The notes beneath the pieces were generated by a model, which worked only from the letters and a program-made list of their open reading frames with translations, was not told where the DNA came from and made no database searches. Positions 9,349 to 20,726 of a DNA stretch of 64,000 bases are shown here, in pieces (the stretch's first letter is position 1; each line of letters opens with the position of its first letter). Where the stretch lies: NCBI GenBank assembly GCA_008933825.1, contig WBUF01000005.1:1-64000 (forward strand), in the 5' to 3' direction. The position numbers and the translations under genes are program-made. This stretch comes from Rhodocyclaceae bacterium (GTDB lineage: Bacteria; Pseudomonadota; Gammaproteobacteria; Burkholderiales; Rhodocyclaceae).

Positions 9349-10168
9349 CCTCAGGCTCGCGCGCCCAGAAAAAGCGGTCGGGAAAGTACTGGCCCATGCC
9401 GGGCCGGAAACCGTTGGCGAGCGACTGCCAGGTGTAGTCCTGGGCGTCGCGCACCGCCTCGACCAGGTCCAGGCCGTTGGCAAGGTTGGCGGCGATGGCC
9501 GAGGCGAGCGTGCAGCCGGAGCCGTGATAGCTGCCGGGCAGGCGCTCCCAGGCATCCGCGCGGATCAGGCCGTTTTCACCGTAGAGGGAATTGACGACCT
9601 GGACGCTGTGCTCGTGGGTGCCGGTGATCAGCACGTACTCGGCGCCGGCGCCGACCAGGCGGCGGGCGCATTCGGCGAGGCCGGGATCGTCCTCGTCGTC
9701 GCTCTCGTCGATGGCAAGGCGGCGCGCCTCCATGCTGTTCGGCGTGAGCAGGGTGGTCTGCGGCAGCAGCAGTTCGCGCAGGGCGGCGATCACGTCTTCG
9801 CTGGCCAGCTCGTCGCCGCGGCCCGACGCCAGCACGGGGTCAAGGATCAGCGGCACCTCGGGATAATCGGAAATGATCTCGGCGATGGCGGCGATGTTCT
9901 CGACGCTGCCCAGCATGCCGATCTTGAAAGCGGTGACGGACATGTCCTCGAGCAGGGCACGCGCCTGGTCGGCCACCCAGTCGGCTTCGATAGCGAAGGC
10001 GCCTTCGACCCCGGCGGAATCCTGCACTGTCAGCGCCGTGACGACGGACAGCGGATGGCAGCCCATGCTGGACAGGGTCATGATGTCGGCCTGAAGACCG
10101 GCTCCGCCGGTCGGGTCCGAGGCGGCAAATACCATGACGATCGGGGGGAGCATATCCTGATGGGGCAT
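9338..10168 (-). CDS. thiD: Hydroxymethylpyrimidine/phosphomethylpyrimidine kinase
   Basis: A 276-residue ribokinase-fold enzyme that phosphorylates hydroxymethylpyrimidine twice for thiamine synthesis. It shows SDPTGGAGLQAD near the N-terminus, a DPVLASGRGDEL block, and the anion-hole GSGCTLASAIAANLA near the C-terminus. It is the first gene of the thiD-thiE-hemL run. The upstream region shows no TPP-riboswitch core that I can recognise. Confidence 0.95.
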   Translation of the reverse strand: MPHQDMLPPIVMVFAASDPTGGAGLQADIMTLSSMGCHPLSVVTALTVQDSAGVEGAFAIEADWVADQARALLEDMSVTAFKIGMLGSVENIAAIAEIISDYPEVPLILDPVLASGRGDELASEDVIAALRELLLPQTTLLTPNSMEARRLAIDESDDEDDPGLAECARRLVGAGAEYVLITGTHEHSVQVVNSLYGENGLIRADAWERLPGSYHGSGCTLASAIAANLANGLDLVEAVRDAQDYTWQSLANGFRPGMGQYFPDRFFWAREPEDGT

Positions 10169-10485
10169 GTACGGAAGCGGCTGGCGGGGCCGTCAGCGAA
10201 TGGGTTAGACTCCATTGAATTTTAACCGAGAATGTCCCGATCACGATGTCGCCAAGGGATTTTCGCAACGGGGATGCCAGGTTCGCGGCGCCGGTTGCCG
10301 GGCTGAGCCGTAGCAGGGAAACGAGCCGCTCGCGAAAGGCGTCAGGAGCCGTCCGCACGATGAGCCAGCGTGTCAGAATTGTCATGGAAACCGCTGTTTT
10401 TTAGGTTATAGTTGCAAAGCCAGGCTACCAAGTCATATATCCGAAGCGGTAAGCAGCAGCCGGGCAAGAGGAGGCAAAGAGGAGC
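10169..10485. other. Divergent intergenic region thiD / pilG
   Basis: 317 bp with no supported gene. The promoters for thiD (minus) and the pil chemosensory operon (plus) must lie here. A TTATAGT element near 10406 could serve pilG and TTAAAAT (minus, near 10220) could serve thiD, but no convincing -35 boxes pair with them. An open frame starting at 10385 on the minus strand runs into thiD in another frame and looks like a shadow. Confidence 0.5.
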
Positions 10486-10884
10486 GTGGCGGAAGCAATC
10501 AATCTGAACGGCGTCAAAGTGATGGTGATCGACGACAGCAACACCATCCGACGCAGCGCCGAAATATTTCTGGTGCAGGCCGGGTGCCAGGTCGTGCTGG
10601 CGGAAGACGGCTTCGATGCGCTGGCGAAGATTGCCGACCACCATCCGGACATCATCTTCTGCGACATCATGATGCCGCGCCTGGACGGCTACCAGACCTG
10701 CGCGCTGATCAAGAAGAATCCCCGTTTCGGCCTCACTCCGGTGATCATGCTGTCCTCCAAGGACGGCCTGTTCGACCGGGCGCGCGGCCGCATGGTCGGA
10801 TCGGACGAGTATCTGACCAAGCCGTTCACCAAGGACAGCTTGCTCAAGGCGGTGGCCGCCCACTCGGCCCAGCGCGTTTCATAG
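10486..10884 (+). CDS. pilG: Twitching-motility response regulator PilG
   Basis: A 132-residue stand-alone CheY-like receiver. The acidic pair is in VMVIDDSNTIRR, the phospho-acceptor aspartate in IIFCDIMMPRLDGYQ, the Ser/Thr switch in IMLSSKDG and the conserved lysine in YLTKPFTKD. In Pseudomonas, PilG promotes pilus extension downstream of the Chp histidine kinase. The start is GTG at 10486, chosen because a double GAGGAG-type ribosome site lies just upstream (10469-10484). It heads the operon pilG-H-I-J-L. Confidence 0.93.
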   Translation: MAEAINLNGVKVMVIDDSNTIRRSAEIFLVQAGCQVVLAEDGFDALAKIADHHPDIIFCDIMMPRLDGYQTCALIKKNPRFGLTPVIMLSSKDGLFDRARGRMVGSDEYLTKPFTKDSLLKAVAAHSAQRVS

Positions 10885-10913
10885 GTTGTTGTTCTTTGTA
10901 TCGAGGTAACACT

Positions 10914-11279
10914 ATGCCGATCAAGAAAATTCTCATCGTCGACGATTCCCCGACCGAGCGTCATGCCCTGAGCGAGATGCTTGCGAAGAACGGTTTCAGC
11001 ATCGTTACGGCGGAGAGCGGCGAGGAGGCCATCGCCAAATCGAAGTCCGAGATGCCCGACTTGATCCTCATGGATGTCGTCATGCCGGGCATGAACGGCT
11101 ACCAGGCCACGCGCACCATCACCCGCGAGGAGGCGACCAAGCATATACCCGTCATCATGTGCACCAGCAAGGGACAGGAGACGGACAAGATCTGGGGCAT
11201 GCGCCAGGGCGCCAACGACTACCTGGTCAAGCCGATCGATCCCAAGCTTCTGCTCGATAAGATTGCCGCGCTGGCTTGA
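10914..11279 (+). CDS. pilH: Twitching-motility response regulator PilH
   Basis: A 121-residue single receiver domain. It has VDDSPTERHALSEML, the phospho-acceptor in LILMDVVMPGMNGYQ, the switch threonine in IMCTSKGQETD and the lysine in YLVKPID. The ETDKIWGMRQGA stretch is typical of PilH. In the Chp system PilH is the counterpart of PilG that favours retraction or acts as a phosphate sink. It lies 29 bp after pilG with a GAGGT site before the ATG. Confidence 0.94.
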   Translation: MPIKKILIVDDSPTERHALSEMLAKNGFSIVTAESGEEAIAKSKSEMPDLILMDVVMPGMNGYQATRTITREEATKHIPVIMCTSKGQETDKIWGMRQGANDYLVKPIDPKLLLDKIAALA

Positions 11280-11293
11280 GGCGACCCGAGGGG

Positions 11294-11815
11294 ATGGCCA
11301 AGAAAAAGCTCAGTCTGCGAGAGTTCCAGGAAAGCCTGGTGCAGCGCCTGACCAGCGCGCGCGCCGGCCAGGCCACGCGCGCGCTACTGGGCGTGCAGGC
11401 CGGCCGCGACCACTGGCTGCTCGACCTGGCCGATTCCGGCGAAATCGTTCCCTTGCCGCCCTTGACCGGCGTGCCGCTCACCAAGTCCTGGTTCTGCGGC
11501 ATCGCCAACATCCGCGGCAGCCTGTACAGCGTGGCGGACTTTTCCGCTTTCCAGGGCGGTGAAGCGACTCCGCAGAATGCCGAAAGCCGCCTGCTCATCG
11601 TCGGCGGCCGATTCGGCATCAACAGCGCGTTGCTGGTCAACCGCACGCTCGGCCTGCGCAACATCGACCAGATGGAGAAGGCGCGCACGGTGGAATCCGA
11701 CCCGCGGCCCTGGGTGGGCGAGCAGTATGTCGATGCCCAGGGCAATGCCTGGAAGCGATTGAATTTGAAGCATCTGCTCAGCCAGCCGGATTTTCTCGAA
11801 ATCGGACTGGGGTGA
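11294..11815 (+). CDS. pilI: CheW-like adaptor PilI
   Basis: A 173-residue CheW-domain protein that should couple the PilJ receptor to the PilL kinase. The N-terminus (LSLREFQESLVQRL) and the core GIANIRGSLYSVADFSAF with LLIVGGRFGINSALLV fit PilI. ATG 11294 follows CGAGGGG and is preferred over a TTG at 11276 that overlaps the pilH stop. Confidence 0.92.
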   Translation: MAKKKLSLREFQESLVQRLTSARAGQATRALLGVQAGRDHWLLDLADSGEIVPLPPLTGVPLTKSWFCGIANIRGSLYSVADFSAFQGGEATPQNAESRLLIVGGRFGINSALLVNRTLGLRNIDQMEKARTVESDPRPWVGEQYVDAQGNAWKRLNLKHLLSQPDFLEIGLG

Positions 11816-11863
11816 GCGGCACTGGACCGGAATTGATCGAAGCAGAACATCGGAGACATCGGC

Positions 11864-14026
11864 ATGGCATTCAACCTCAAGCTTCCCTCCTTCAGATTGC
11901 CGGGCAGAACGGACGCCGCGGACACCGCTTCGCAGAGCACCATCCTGGACAGCCTGCAGCAGGCCGCCGTGAGCGGCGGGCGCTTCAGGCTGCCGTTGAT
12001 CGGCGACAAGCCGGTCGGCGTCCAATTGCAGACCTTGGGCGGTTTGTTCGTGCTGTTCCTGTTCGTCGTGGCGGTGGCGGCCTGGATCGACAATCGCGTA
12101 GCCACCCATGGCGCAGCCTACACCTCGGCTTCCGGTCAGATGCGCATGCTCTCCCAGGCCATCGCGAAGGCGGCCCAGCAGGCCCTGCAGGGCAATCCGG
12201 CGGCTTTCGCCGAACTGAAAGGGAGCAGGAGCAATTTTGCCGTCCTGCTGGACCGAGTCACCCAGGGCGGAGTCGTGGACGAAATCAACGTGCCGCCCAG
12301 TCCGGACGCCACCCAGCCGGCCTTGCAGGCCCTGACACGGGAGTGGGAGAAGAACGAGCAGAATACCGCCGTCGTGCTGGAACAGGAAAAGAACCTCCAG
12401 CAGCTCGGCAAATCGGTGGATGCCATCAACGGCAAGAACCCGCAGCTGCTGGAACTGGCCGAGCAGGTTGCCGCCCTCAAGCTGCAAACCGGCGCCGCGG
12501 CGCGCGAGATCGCCGCCGCCAACCAGCTGGTGATGCTGACCCAGCGGCTGGCGAAAAACGCCAACGCCCTGCTGGTGGCCCAGGCCATCGATCCCGAGGT
12601 GGCCTTCCTGCTGGGCAAGGATACGAACACCTTCCGCGATGTGCTGGCGGCGCTGACCAAGGGTTCCGAGGCGATGCGCATCATTCCGGCAACCGACCCT
12701 GAAACCCGGGAGAAGCTTGCCGAACTGGATGTTGCCTTCAAGGAATACCAGGAAGCCGTGGCCGGCATCCTCGGCAACATGCAGCGGCTGGTGCAGGCGA
12801 AACAGGCCGGCAGCCGCATCTTCCAGGACAGCACCGCATTGCTCAAGGCGACGACGGACCTGTCCAATGCCTACGCCTCCGAAATCGGCGGCCGCGCCAC
12901 CAACACCTGGATCATCTCCATTTTCGCCTTCCTTGCCATCGCTACCCTGGCCCTGATGGCCAAGGTGTTCAACGACGACTCCGCCATGCGGCGGGATCAG
13001 GCGGAACGCCAGCGACACGAGGCGGAAACCGCCAAGAACGCCAGCCAGGAGGCCATTCTGCGGCTGATGAACGAGATGGGCGATCTGGCCGACGGCGACC
13101 TGACGGTGCGCGCCACCGTGACGGAGGACATCACCGGGGCCATCGCCGACTCGGTGAACTACACCATCGAGGAACTCGGCGTGCTGGTGCGGCGAATCAA
13201 CGATGCCGCCGGCCGCGTGGCGGCGGCGTCCGAGGCTGCCCAGAAAACTTCCAACGAGCTGCTCGTGGCCACCGAACGCCAGTCGCGCGAGATCCAGCAG
13301 GCCGGCGACAACGTCCTCAACATGGCGAAATCCATGAACCAGGTTTCCAGCGAGGCCATGGAGTCCGCACAGGTGGCGCGCCAGTCCCTCGAGGCCGCGC
13401 AGAAGGGCGCCGAGGCGGTGGAGAACTCGATCAAGGGCATGAACGAAATTCGTGACCAGATCCAGGAGACCTCGAAGCGGATCAAGCGCCTGGGCGAATC
13501 CTCGCAGGAGATCGGCGAAATCGTCGAACTGATTTCCGACATTACCGAACAGACGAACGTGCTGGCGCTGAACGCCGCCATTCAGGCCGCCTCCGCCGGC
13601 GAAGCCGGCCGGGGCTTCACGGTGGTTGCGGAAGAGGTGCAGCGGCTGGCCGAGCGCTCCGGCGAGGCGACGAAGCAGATCGCGGCGATCGTGAAGACGA
13701 TTCAGACCGACACGCAGGACGCCGTGACCGCCATGGAGAACTCGACGCGAGGGGTGGTGGATGGGGCCAGGCTGTCCGATGCCGCCGGCCAGGCACTGCA
13801 GGAAATCTCCTCGGTGTCGAACAACCTGGCTTCGCTGATCGAATCGATTTCGTCCGCCACCCAGCAGCAGGCCGAAAACGCCACCCGCGTGGCGCAGAAC
13901 ATGCAGGGCATCCTCCGCGTTACCGAGCAGACGACGGCCGGCACCAAACAGACCGCAGTCTCGATCGGCCAGCTCGCGGAACTGGCGGTCGAACTGAAGG
14001 GCTCGGTGTCGGGCTTCAAGGTCTGA
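11864..14026 (+). CDS. pilJ: Type IV pilus methyl-accepting chemoreceptor PilJ
   Basis: A 720-residue inner-membrane receptor. TM1 lies at about residues 54-75 and TM2 at about 345-368, enclosing a periplasmic helical PilJ-type sensor region with repeated Gln-rich helices ([32 protein letters not shown]). A HAMP segment follows TM2. The cytoplasmic signalling tip near residue 562 reads [23 protein letters not shown], the kinase-contact hairpin. In Pseudomonas, PilJ senses pilin or surface contact. No CheR-like methyltransferase gene (pilK) follows it here. Confidence 0.93.
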   Translation: MAFNLKLPSFRLPGRTDAADTASQSTILDSLQQAAVSGGRFRLPLIGDKPVGVQLQTLGGLFVLFLFVVAVAAWIDNRVATHGAAYTSASGQMRMLSQAIAKAAQQALQGNPAAFAELKGSRSNFAVLLDRVTQGGVVDEINVPPSPDATQPALQALTREWEKNEQNTAVVLEQEKNLQQLGKSVDAINGKNPQLLELAEQVAALKLQTGAAAREIAAANQLVMLTQRLAKNANALLVAQAIDPEVAFLLGKDTNTFRDVLAALTKGSEAMRIIPATDPETREKLAELDVAFKEYQEAVAGILGNMQRLVQAKQAGSRIFQDSTALLKATTDLSNAYASEIGGRATNTWIISIFAFLAIATLALMAKVFNDDSAMRRDQAERQRHEAETAKNASQEAILRLMNEMGDLADGDLTVRATVTEDITGAIADSVNYTIEELGVLVRRINDAAGRVAAASEAAQKTSNELLVATERQSREIQQAGDNVLNMAKSMNQVSSEAMESAQVARQSLEAAQKGAEAVENSIKGMNEIRDQIQETSKRIKRLGESSQEIGEIVELISDITEQTNVLALNAAIQAASAGEAGRGFTVVAEEVQRLAERSGEATKQIAAIVKTIQTDTQDAVTAMENSTRGVVDGARLSDAAGQALQEISSVSNNLASLIESISSATQQQAENATRVAQNMQGILRVTEQTTAGTKQTAVSIGQLAELAVELKGSVSGFKV

Positions 14027-14049
14027 AGCGGGCGGACACGGGCGACACG

Positions 14050-17000
14050 ATGGCTGCCACCACCGACCTCGATCTTGGGCCGCTGTCCTGGGTCAAGGGA
14101 GAAATCGACCTCGCCCTCGGGCGGGCGCACGAGACGCTCGGCATGTTCGCCCAGAATCCCGGCGACTCGGCCCAGCTCAAGTTTGCCCGCACCCATCTCC
14201 ACCAGGCGCATGGCGCTCTCTCGATCGTCGGGCTCGACGGCATAACGCAGTTTTCCGAAACGGTCGAGCTGCTGTTGTCCGACATCGAGGACGGGCGGGT
14301 TCCCGCCACGCCGGCTGCAGGGGATCTGGCGCAAAGGGCGGTCACGGCGATCCGTCATTATCTCGACGAACTGGTTGGCGGAATGCCGAACCAGCCGCTC
14401 AGGCTCATGACGGCCTATCTCGACCTGCAGGCCATGCGCGGTGTCGAGCGGGTGGCGCCGAGCGATCTGTTCTTCCCGGACGTTTCCCTGCGCCCTCCCA
14501 GGCGGGCGGAGGAGCCGCAGGCGCTTCCCGCAACAGAAGTGGCCGGTCGCCTCAAGGCCGAGCGCGCCCGGTTCGAACGTGGGTTCCTGCGCTGGCTGCG
14601 AAACGCCGAGGACGTCTCCGGCGTTGCCGAGATGCGTGAAGCCGTCGCCGCCATCGAGGCCACCCAGGCATTGCCCGCCGCTCGCGCCTTCTGGTGGATC
14701 ACCATTGCGCTGCTCGATGCCCTCGCTGCGCGACAGGTGCCGATCGATTTCCAGGTCAAGAAGCTTTGTGCACGCATCGATTTGCAAATGCGCCGTCTGC
14801 TGGAAGGATCGAAGACGGTGGCCGAGCGGCTGATGCGCGACGCCCTGTACTTCGTTGCCATCGCCAAGGGGGGCGGCGGCCAGGTGCAACAGGTCAAGGA
14901 GGCCTACCAGCTGGATGCGCTGGTGCCGGCGCGCACGGCCGATATCGAGCCGCTCAAGCCGGTTCTGCGTGCCATGCGCGACGCCCTGGGCGCAGCCAAG
15001 GAGGCATGGAACAAATTCTGCGCCGGAGCGGCCGTTTCCCTGCCGCAGTTTCATGACAGCGCAGTCGTCCTGGCCAGCAAGGGCGGCGGACTGATCAATG
15101 ATCATCTGGCGCGCCTGGTAGCCGGCATTGCCGAGGTTGCCCAGTGGTTGCGAAAGGATCCGCTCAAGCAGAGCGACACGACGGCGATGGAAATCGCCAC
15201 CGCCCTGTTGCTGGCGGAGAACGCCCTGGAAAACTACGAGCAGTTGGGTACGGACTTTCCGCAGCAGGTGCAAATCGTCATAGGACGGCTGGCTGCCTTG
15301 ATGCGCGGTGAAGCGCTGGCCGAGCTGTCGGTTCCCCACCTCGACGAGATGTCGCGTCGCGCCCAGGAACGTCTGATGATGAGCCAGGTGGCGCGCGAGG
15401 TTCTCGCCAACCTGGCCCAGGTTGAACAGGCGCTCGATGCTTTTTTCCGCGACACCGGCCGCAGGGATGAGCTGTCCGCTTTGCGCGGTCCGCTGAAGCA
15501 GATCGAGGGCGCGCTGACCATCCTCGGCCAGGATCGGGCAGTTTCTCTGTTGCGCGAAAGCGAGGCGCGCATTCATTCCTTTGCCGATCCGGACGCGCAT
15601 CCCGAGCAGCAGGATTTCGAGCAGGTGGCGCACAACCTGTCCGGCCTGGGCTTCTTTGTCGAGGCCCTCCAGCACGGCCCCGCCGACCTGGACGAAATCC
15701 TCAAGCCGGTGCAACCCAGGATTGCGCCGGCTGAGGAGGACATTGCGCAGGCGCCGGCAGCCTCGGTCGAGGCTGAACTCGAGCAGCAGAAACGAGAGGC
15801 CCAGGCATTGGCCGAGGCCCTGCGCGAGGCGCCGCAAGACGAGAGCGTCCGCGAGGATCTCAAACAGCACCTGGAAATCATCCGCCAGGATGCCAGCCTG
15901 GTGGCCGACACGCAGCTGGAAGAGGAAGCCAAGGCGGCGCTGGCGGCACTTGCCAGCGCATCCACCGACGCCGCCGGACAGATCGAGCAGGCTGTGGCGC
16001 GCGTTGCGCCGGTGGCCCCGGTGGAGGTTGACGCCCCCTCGGCGGAAACGCTGCGCCTGGCCGAGGCGCCGAGCGATGAGATCGATGCTGAGCTGCTCGC
16101 CATCTTCCTGGAAGAGGCGCACGAAGTGCTGGATACCATCGGCGAGCATCTGGCGTTGTCGCGGGGACAGCCGCACAACCACGAATGCCTCACGACCATC
16201 CGCCGTGGTTTTCATACCCTGAAGGGGAGCGGCCGCATGGTCGGACTCTCCGAGCTTGGCGAGACGGCTTGGGCGGTCGAGCAAGTGATGAACAAGTGGC
16301 TGCAGTCGGAACAGGATGCCACGCCCTCGTTGCACAAGCTGATCGCGCAGGCGCATATCCTTTTCTCGGACTGGGTGGCCCAGCTGGAAGCCGGCGGCGG
16401 GTCGCACAAGGACGCAGAGGGGCTGGTGGACATGGCCGAGCGGGTCAAGGCAGGCGAGGACATCGCGGCGGAGCTGCTTGTGCCAGAGTCTTCGCTCGAA
16501 GCGCCCTTCGGCGAGGAGGGCGCTGGAGCGGCGCCGAGCGAGCTCGAAGCTCCGGCGGCTGAAGAAATGGCTGTCGAACAAGCGTCTGCCGCAGCTGACC
16601 TTCCCGAGGAGGAGATCTCGCTGGAGTTGTCGCAGGGGGTTGAGGCGGCGCCCTTGGTCGAGGATGTCACCGAAATGCCGATGGCCGACGATACGGTCGC
16701 GCTTGGCGATCTCGTTGTCTCCCGCACCCTGTATGACATGTATGTCGGCGAAGCACGCAATCACCTGGCGGCGCTGCGTCTGGACCTGAATGCACTCAAG
16801 CTAACGCCCCAGGCGCCCCCGGAAGAGATGGTGCGCGCAGCGCATACTCTGGCGGGCATATCCGGCACGGTGGGCATCGAGCCGGTCGGCCGCCTGGCCT
16901 GGTCCCTCGAGCATGCCCTGCTGCGTCTGGCGCGCAGCAGCCAGACGAGCAACAGCGGGCAGATCGGACTGCTGGGCACGGCTATCTCGACCCTCGATGC

Positions 17001-19620
17001 GATGATCGCCACGGTAGCCGAGCAGCAAATACCGCACGGGGCGGAAGGCCTTGCTGCGGAACTCGATGCCGTGGCGATGGCCACCCACCCGGCTGCCGTC
17101 GAGCTGAGCGTGGTGCCGCCTGTCGAGCCGGTGCCGATGGCGGAAGAGATCGCTGTCGGGGCGCCTGCCGGGGGGGCGCAGCCTGAAACGTCAGCGGCGC
17201 TCGAAGCATCGCCAATCGAGGTCGCGCCGGCGATCGAAACCGCTGCGATGCCACTTCCGGAGACGCCAGCCACCGTAGGGATAGCACCGGCGACTGCCGT
17301 GGCGGCCCCGGATACGACCGATGCAGGCGAGGAGCGCCGCAAGCTTCGCTTGCAGGACGACCTCGACGAGCAGTTGCTGCCGATCTTCATCGAGGAGGCG
17401 GTGGACCTGATCCGCGAGATCGGCGTCGAGTTGCGCAACTGGCGCGAAGAGCCGCAGAAGATGGAGACGGCCGGCATCCTGGCGCGCCTGCTGCACACCC
17501 TTAAGGGCAGTGCGCGCATGGCAGGCGCCATGGGCATGGGCGAACTGGTGCACAGCATGGAGACGCGCCTGGAGAACGTCCTGGCCTCCGATGCGGTGAC
17601 GCCACAGCTTCTCGACGATCTCGATACTTCCTTTGACCGCGCCAATTTCCTGCTCGACGGCTTGCAGAAGCGTTCGGCCGGCGTGATCGAGGAGGAGGCC
17701 GCGCCCCGGCCGCAGGAAGCCGCTGCTCCGGCTGTCGCCGCGCAACTGCGCCCTGTCGCAGAGGAGGCGGAAGGCGAGATGGCTGCTGCCCGCGCCATGC
17801 TGCGCGTGCGCGCCGACCTGATCGATCGTCTGGTCAACGAGGCCGGCGAAATGTCCATTGCCCGCTCCCGCATCGAGGGTGAGATGCGCACCCTGCGCGG
17901 CTCGCTGCTCGACCTGACGGAAAACGTGATACGCCTGCGCAGCCAGTTGCGTGAAATCGAGATCCAGGCCGAATCCCAGATGCAATCGCGCATGGCCCTG
18001 GCGCACGAGTCCCACGCCGAGTTCGACCCCCTCGAGTTCGACCGCTTTACGCGCTTCCAGGAAATCACCCGCATGATGGCCGAGAGCGTGAACGACGTCA
18101 CCACCGTGCAGCACGCCCTGCTGCGCAATCTCGACCATGCCGACGCAGCCGTCGTCAGCCAGGCGCGCCAGAACCGCGAGCTGTCGCAATCCCTGATGGG
18201 CATCCGCATGGTGCCTTTCAACGCCCTGGCAGATCGCCTCTATCGCGTCGTCCGGCTGACGGCGAAGGATCTGGGCAAGAAGGCCAACCTCGACATCCGC
18301 GGCGGACAAGTCGAACTCGACCGCTCGGTGCTGGAGAAGATGACCGGACCGATCGAGCACCTGCTGCGCAATGCCATCACCCATGGCCTCGAGGAGGGCG
18401 CACAACGGCAGGCTGCCGGAAAGCCGGAGATCGGCGAAATCAATCTGACCCTGTCGCAGGAGGGCAACGAGGTTGTCATCGATCTGGCCGATGACGGTGC
18501 GGGCCTGGATTTTGAGCGCATTCGCAGCAAGGCCAGCGAACAGGGCCTGCTTGCTGCCGACGGGCAGCCGGATGAAGCCGCCCTGACGGATTTAATTTTC
18601 CACCCCGGTTTCTCGACTGCCAGGGAGCTGACCGAGATTGCCGGCCGCGGCGTCGGCATGGACGTGGTGAAGTCGGAAACCGCGCAACTCGGCGGTCGCA
18701 TCGAGGTTGCCTCGACGCCAGGCAAGGGGGCCCGCTTCCGTATCTATCTGCCGCTCACCCTGGCGGTCACGCAGGCCTTGCTGGTCAGGGCGGCCAGCCG
18801 GATTTTTGCCATCCCTTCGGTGATGGTCGAGCAGGTCATGGAGCTCAAGGAGGAGGCGATCGGGCGGATTCGCGCCGACGGCGCCGCCGAGTGGCTGGGT
18901 AACCGCTATCCCTATTTCTTCCTGCCGCGCCTGCTGGGGGATGCGCAGCCCCTGCCCGAGCAGCAGCGGCGCTACTCGTTGCTGCTGTTGCGGGCCGGCA
19001 CACAACGCGTATCGGTCCAGGTCGACGAATTGCGCGGCAACCAGGAAGTGGTCGTCAAGAACATCGGTCCGCAACTGGCGCGTGTGGCGGGCATCGCTGG
19101 CGCCACGGTGCTGGGCGACGGTGAAGTGGTGCTGATCCTCAACCCGATTGCGCTGGCCAGCCGCGAGAGTCGGGCACTTGCCTTCGAGGCGGCCGTACCG
19201 GTTGCGCCGAAGGCCGAAGCAACGGCCGCAGCGCGCCTGCCAACGGTCATGATCGTCGACGACTCGCTGACAGTGCGCAAGATCTCCGGACGGCTTCTGT
19301 CACGCGAGGGCTATCACGTGCTGACCGCCAAGGACGGCGTCGATGCGCTCGAGCAACTGCTGGATGTCGTGCCCGATGTCATGCTGGTGGATATCGAGAT
19401 GCCGCGCATGGACGGTTTCGATCTGACCCGCAACGTGCGCGCCGATGACCGCCTGAAAGGCATCCCGATCATCATGATCACTTCGCGCACGGCCGAAAAG
19501 CACCGCAGCTATGCCAAGGAAATCGGGGTCAATCATTACCTCGGCAAGCCCTATCAGGAAGAGGAATTGCTGGCGCTGGTTGCCGGCTATACCGGACGTA
19601 CGGCGTCAGCGGCGGTCTGA
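14050..19620 (+). CDS. pilL: Hybrid chemotaxis histidine kinase PilL/ChpA
   Basis: A 1856-residue CheA-like hybrid kinase. Histidine phosphotransfer domains with good motifs lie at about residues 721 ([11 protein letters not shown]), 930 ([11 protein letters not shown]) and 1148 ([11 protein letters not shown]). A divergent Hpt-like motif is near residue 52 ([11 protein letters not shown]), and another near 475 has glutamine where the histidine should be ([11 protein letters not shown]). Acidic Ala/Glu/Pro-rich linkers separate them. Then come the dimerisation helices, the ATPase domain (N-box [10 protein letters not shown] near 1437, G boxes DDGAGLD and GRGVGMDVV), a CheW domain, and a C-terminal receiver (acceptor in [11 protein letters not shown] near 1781). 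It should phosphorylate PilG and PilH. Pseudomonas ChpA is larger, about 2470 residues, with more phosphotransfer domains. Confidence 0.93.
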   Translation: MAATTDLDLGPLSWVKGEIDLALGRAHETLGMFAQNPGDSAQLKFARTHLHQAHGALSIVGLDGITQFSETVELLLSDIEDGRVPATPAAGDLAQRAVTAIRHYLDELVGGMPNQPLRLMTAYLDLQAMRGVERVAPSDLFFPDVSLRPPRRAEEPQALPATEVAGRLKAERARFERGFLRWLRNAEDVSGVAEMREAVAAIEATQALPAARAFWWITIALLDALAARQVPIDFQVKKLCARIDLQMRRLLEGSKTVAERLMRDALYFVAIAKGGGGQVQQVKEAYQLDALVPARTADIEPLKPVLRAMRDALGAAKEAWNKFCAGAAVSLPQFHDSAVVLASKGGGLINDHLARLVAGIAEVAQWLRKDPLKQSDTTAMEIATALLLAENALENYEQLGTDFPQQVQIVIGRLAALMRGEALAELSVPHLDEMSRRAQERLMMSQVAREVLANLAQVEQALDAFFRDTGRRDELSALRGPLKQIEGALTILGQDRAVSLLRESEARIHSFADPDAHPEQQDFEQVAHNLSGLGFFVEALQHGPADLDEILKPVQPRIAPAEEDIAQAPAASVEAELEQQKREAQALAEALREAPQDESVREDLKQHLEIIRQDASLVADTQLEEEAKAALAALASASTDAAGQIEQAVARVAPVAPVEVDAPSAETLRLAEAPSDEIDAELLAIFLEEAHEVLDTIGEHLALSRGQPHNHECLTTIRRGFHTLKGSGRMVGLSELGETAWAVEQVMNKWLQSEQDATPSLHKLIAQAHILFSDWVAQLEAGGGSHKDAEGLVDMAERVKAGEDIAAELLVPESSLEAPFGEEGAGAAPSELEAPAAEEMAVEQASAAADLPEEEISLELSQGVEAAPLVEDVTEMPMADDTVALGDLVVSRTLYDMYVGEARNHLAALRLDLNALKLTPQAPPEEMVRAAHTLAGISGTVGIEPVGRLAWSLEHALLRLARSSQTSNSGQIGLLGTAISTLDAMIATVAEQQIPHGAEGLAAELDAVAMATHPAAVELSVVPPVEPVPMAEEIAVGAPAGGAQPETSAALEASPIEVAPAIETAAMPLPETPATVGIAPATAVAAPDTTDAGEERRKLRLQDDLDEQLLPIFIEEAVDLIREIGVELRNWREEPQKMETAGILARLLHTLKGSARMAGAMGMGELVHSMETRLENVLASDAVTPQLLDDLDTSFDRANFLLDGLQKRSAGVIEEEAAPRPQEAAAPAVAAQLRPVAEEAEGEMAAARAMLRVRADLIDRLVNEAGEMSIARSRIEGEMRTLRGSLLDLTENVIRLRSQLREIEIQAESQMQSRMALAHESHAEFDPLEFDRFTRFQEITRMMAESVNDVTTVQHALLRNLDHADAAVVSQARQNRELSQSLMGIRMVPFNALADRLYRVVRLTAKDLGKKANLDIRGGQVELDRSVLEKMTGPIEHLLRNAITHGLEEGAQRQAAGKPEIGEINLTLSQEGNEVVIDLADDGAGLDFERIRSKASEQGLLAADGQPDEAALTDLIFHPGFSTARELTEIAGRGVGMDVVKSETAQLGGRIEVASTPGKGARFRIYLPLTLAVTQALLVRAASRIFAIPSVMVEQVMELKEEAIGRIRADGAAEWLGNRYPYFFLPRLLGDAQPLPEQQRRYSLLLLRAGTQRVSVQVDELRGNQEVVVKNIGPQLARVAGIAGATVLGDGEVVLILNPIALASRESRALAFEAAVPVAPKAEATAAARLPTVMIVDDSLTVRKISGRLLSREGYHVLTAKDGVDALEQLLDVVPDVMLVDIEMPRMDGFDLTRNVRADDRLKGIPIIMITSRTAEKHRSYAKEIGVNHYLGKPYQEEELLALVAGYTGRTASAAV

Positions 19621-19669
19621 CGCGGCCCTTACTGTAAGTCCGCCGCGCCGAGGGGATTACAATGCTGCC

Positions 19670-20236
19670 GTGGCTCCGCAAGACGTGAATCTGACGCATC
19701 ACTTCCTCATCGCCATGCCAGCCATGGTCGATCCGAACTTTGCCCGCACCCTGACTTATATCTGCGAGCACAACGAGCAGGGCGCCCTCGGCATCGTCAT
19801 CAACCGTCCGCTCGACATGAGCCTGGAGGCGCTGTTCGAGCGCATCGACATCCCCCTGGAGGAAAGGCGCTTCGCCGGCCTGCCGGTGATGTTCGGCGGC
19901 CCCGTCCAGACCGATCGCGGGTTCGTCCTGCATCGGCCGGTCGGCAATTGGCAGGCGACCCTGCCGGTCAGGGACGAACTCGGCCTGACCAGTTCGCGGG
20001 ACATTCTTCAGTCGGTGGGCAGCGCCGGGGTGCCGGAGGACTTTGTCGTTTCGCTGGGCTATGCCGGCTGGGCCGCCGGCCAGCTTGAGCATGAATTGGC
20101 ACAAAATGCCTGGCTGACGGTGGCTGCGGACGCCAAGATCATTTTCGGTCTGCCGCCGGAAGAGCGCCTGCCGGCCGCAATGCAACTGCTCGGCTTCGAT
20201 CTCGCCAACCTGTCCGACGTGGCGGGACATGCCTGA
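19670..20236 (+). CDS. yqgE: YqgE/AlgH family protein
   Basis: A 188-residue UPF0301 protein. Diagnostic motifs are [19 protein letters not shown], the GGPV strand, and [14 protein letters not shown]. The biochemical role is not settled; the family almost always sits next to ruvX and pyrimidine genes, as here. The GTG at 19670 is chosen because the family N-terminus starts directly with it; an in-frame GTG at 19685 is possible. A TACAAT at 19658-19663 may be the -10 of a promoter. Confidence 0.88.
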   Translation: MAPQDVNLTHHFLIAMPAMVDPNFARTLTYICEHNEQGALGIVINRPLDMSLEALFERIDIPLEERRFAGLPVMFGGPVQTDRGFVLHRPVGNWQATLPVRDELGLTSSRDILQSVGSAGVPEDFVVSLGYAGWAAGQLEHELAQNAWLTVAADAKIIFGLPPEERLPAAMQLLGFDLANLSDVAGHA

Positions 20237-20726
20237 AGAGATGATTGAGACCGCATTCAGGCGTAGAATGCCGGCTTTGATGGTTCCCCGCCCCACTCCA
20301 CCCCTGCCGGCCGTCAGCGGCACCGTCCTGGCTTTCGATTTCGGCCTGAAACGCATCGGTATTGCCGTCGGTGAAACCCTGCTCGGGCAGGCCCGCGCCC
20401 TGACTACGATCGAGTTCGAAAGCAGCGAAGCGCGCTTTGTGGCGATTTCCCGTCTCATCGAGGAATGGCGGCCAGCCCTCCTGGTGGTCGGCCTGCCGCT
20501 TTCCCTCGATGGCGAAGAGCACGACATGACCTTGCGCTGCCGTCGATTCGCCAACAAGCTGCGCGGTCGCTTCAGCCTGCCGGTAACGCTGTGCGACGAG
20601 CGGCTGACCTCGGCCGCCGCGGAAACGGAACTTCGCGAGGCGGGCATCGATTGGCGGGCGCGCAGGAAACGGATCGACGCCCTGGCTGCGCAACACATAC
20701 TTCAGGACTATTTCGATGCTGCCTGA
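20229..20726 (+). CDS. ruvX: Putative pre-16S rRNA nuclease RuvX/YqgF
   Basis: RNase H-like fold of the YqgF family, which trims the 5' end of 16S rRNA precursor and was earlier called a Holliday junction resolvase. The first acidic strand is [16 protein letters not shown], a second motif is [10 protein letters not shown], and the [10 protein letters not shown] and [13 protein letters not shown] segments complete the active site. The start is uncertain: ATG 20229 overlaps the yqgE stop, whereas ATG 20281 gives the usual length (148 residues) and removes a non-conserved N-terminus. It overlaps pyrR by 11 bp. Confidence 0.88.
   Translation: MPEEMIETAFRRRMPALMVPRPTPPLPAVSGTVLAFDFGLKRIGIAVGETLLGQARALTTIEFESSEARFVAISRLIEEWRPALLVVGLPLSLDGEEHDMTLRCRRFANKLRGRFSLPVTLCDERLTSAAAETELREAGIDWRARRKRIDALAAQHILQDYFDAA

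Noticed and set aside
10169..10485. Possible small gene or TPP riboswitch between thiD and pilG
   Set aside because: No conserved thi-box core is seen, and the minus-strand frame from 10385 runs into thiD in another frame without recognisable features.
13702..16764. 1020-codon open frame on the minus strand opposite pilJ/pilL
   Set aside because: It mirrors the codon structure of the real plus-strand genes in high-GC DNA, has no domain, and lies across two well-supported genes.
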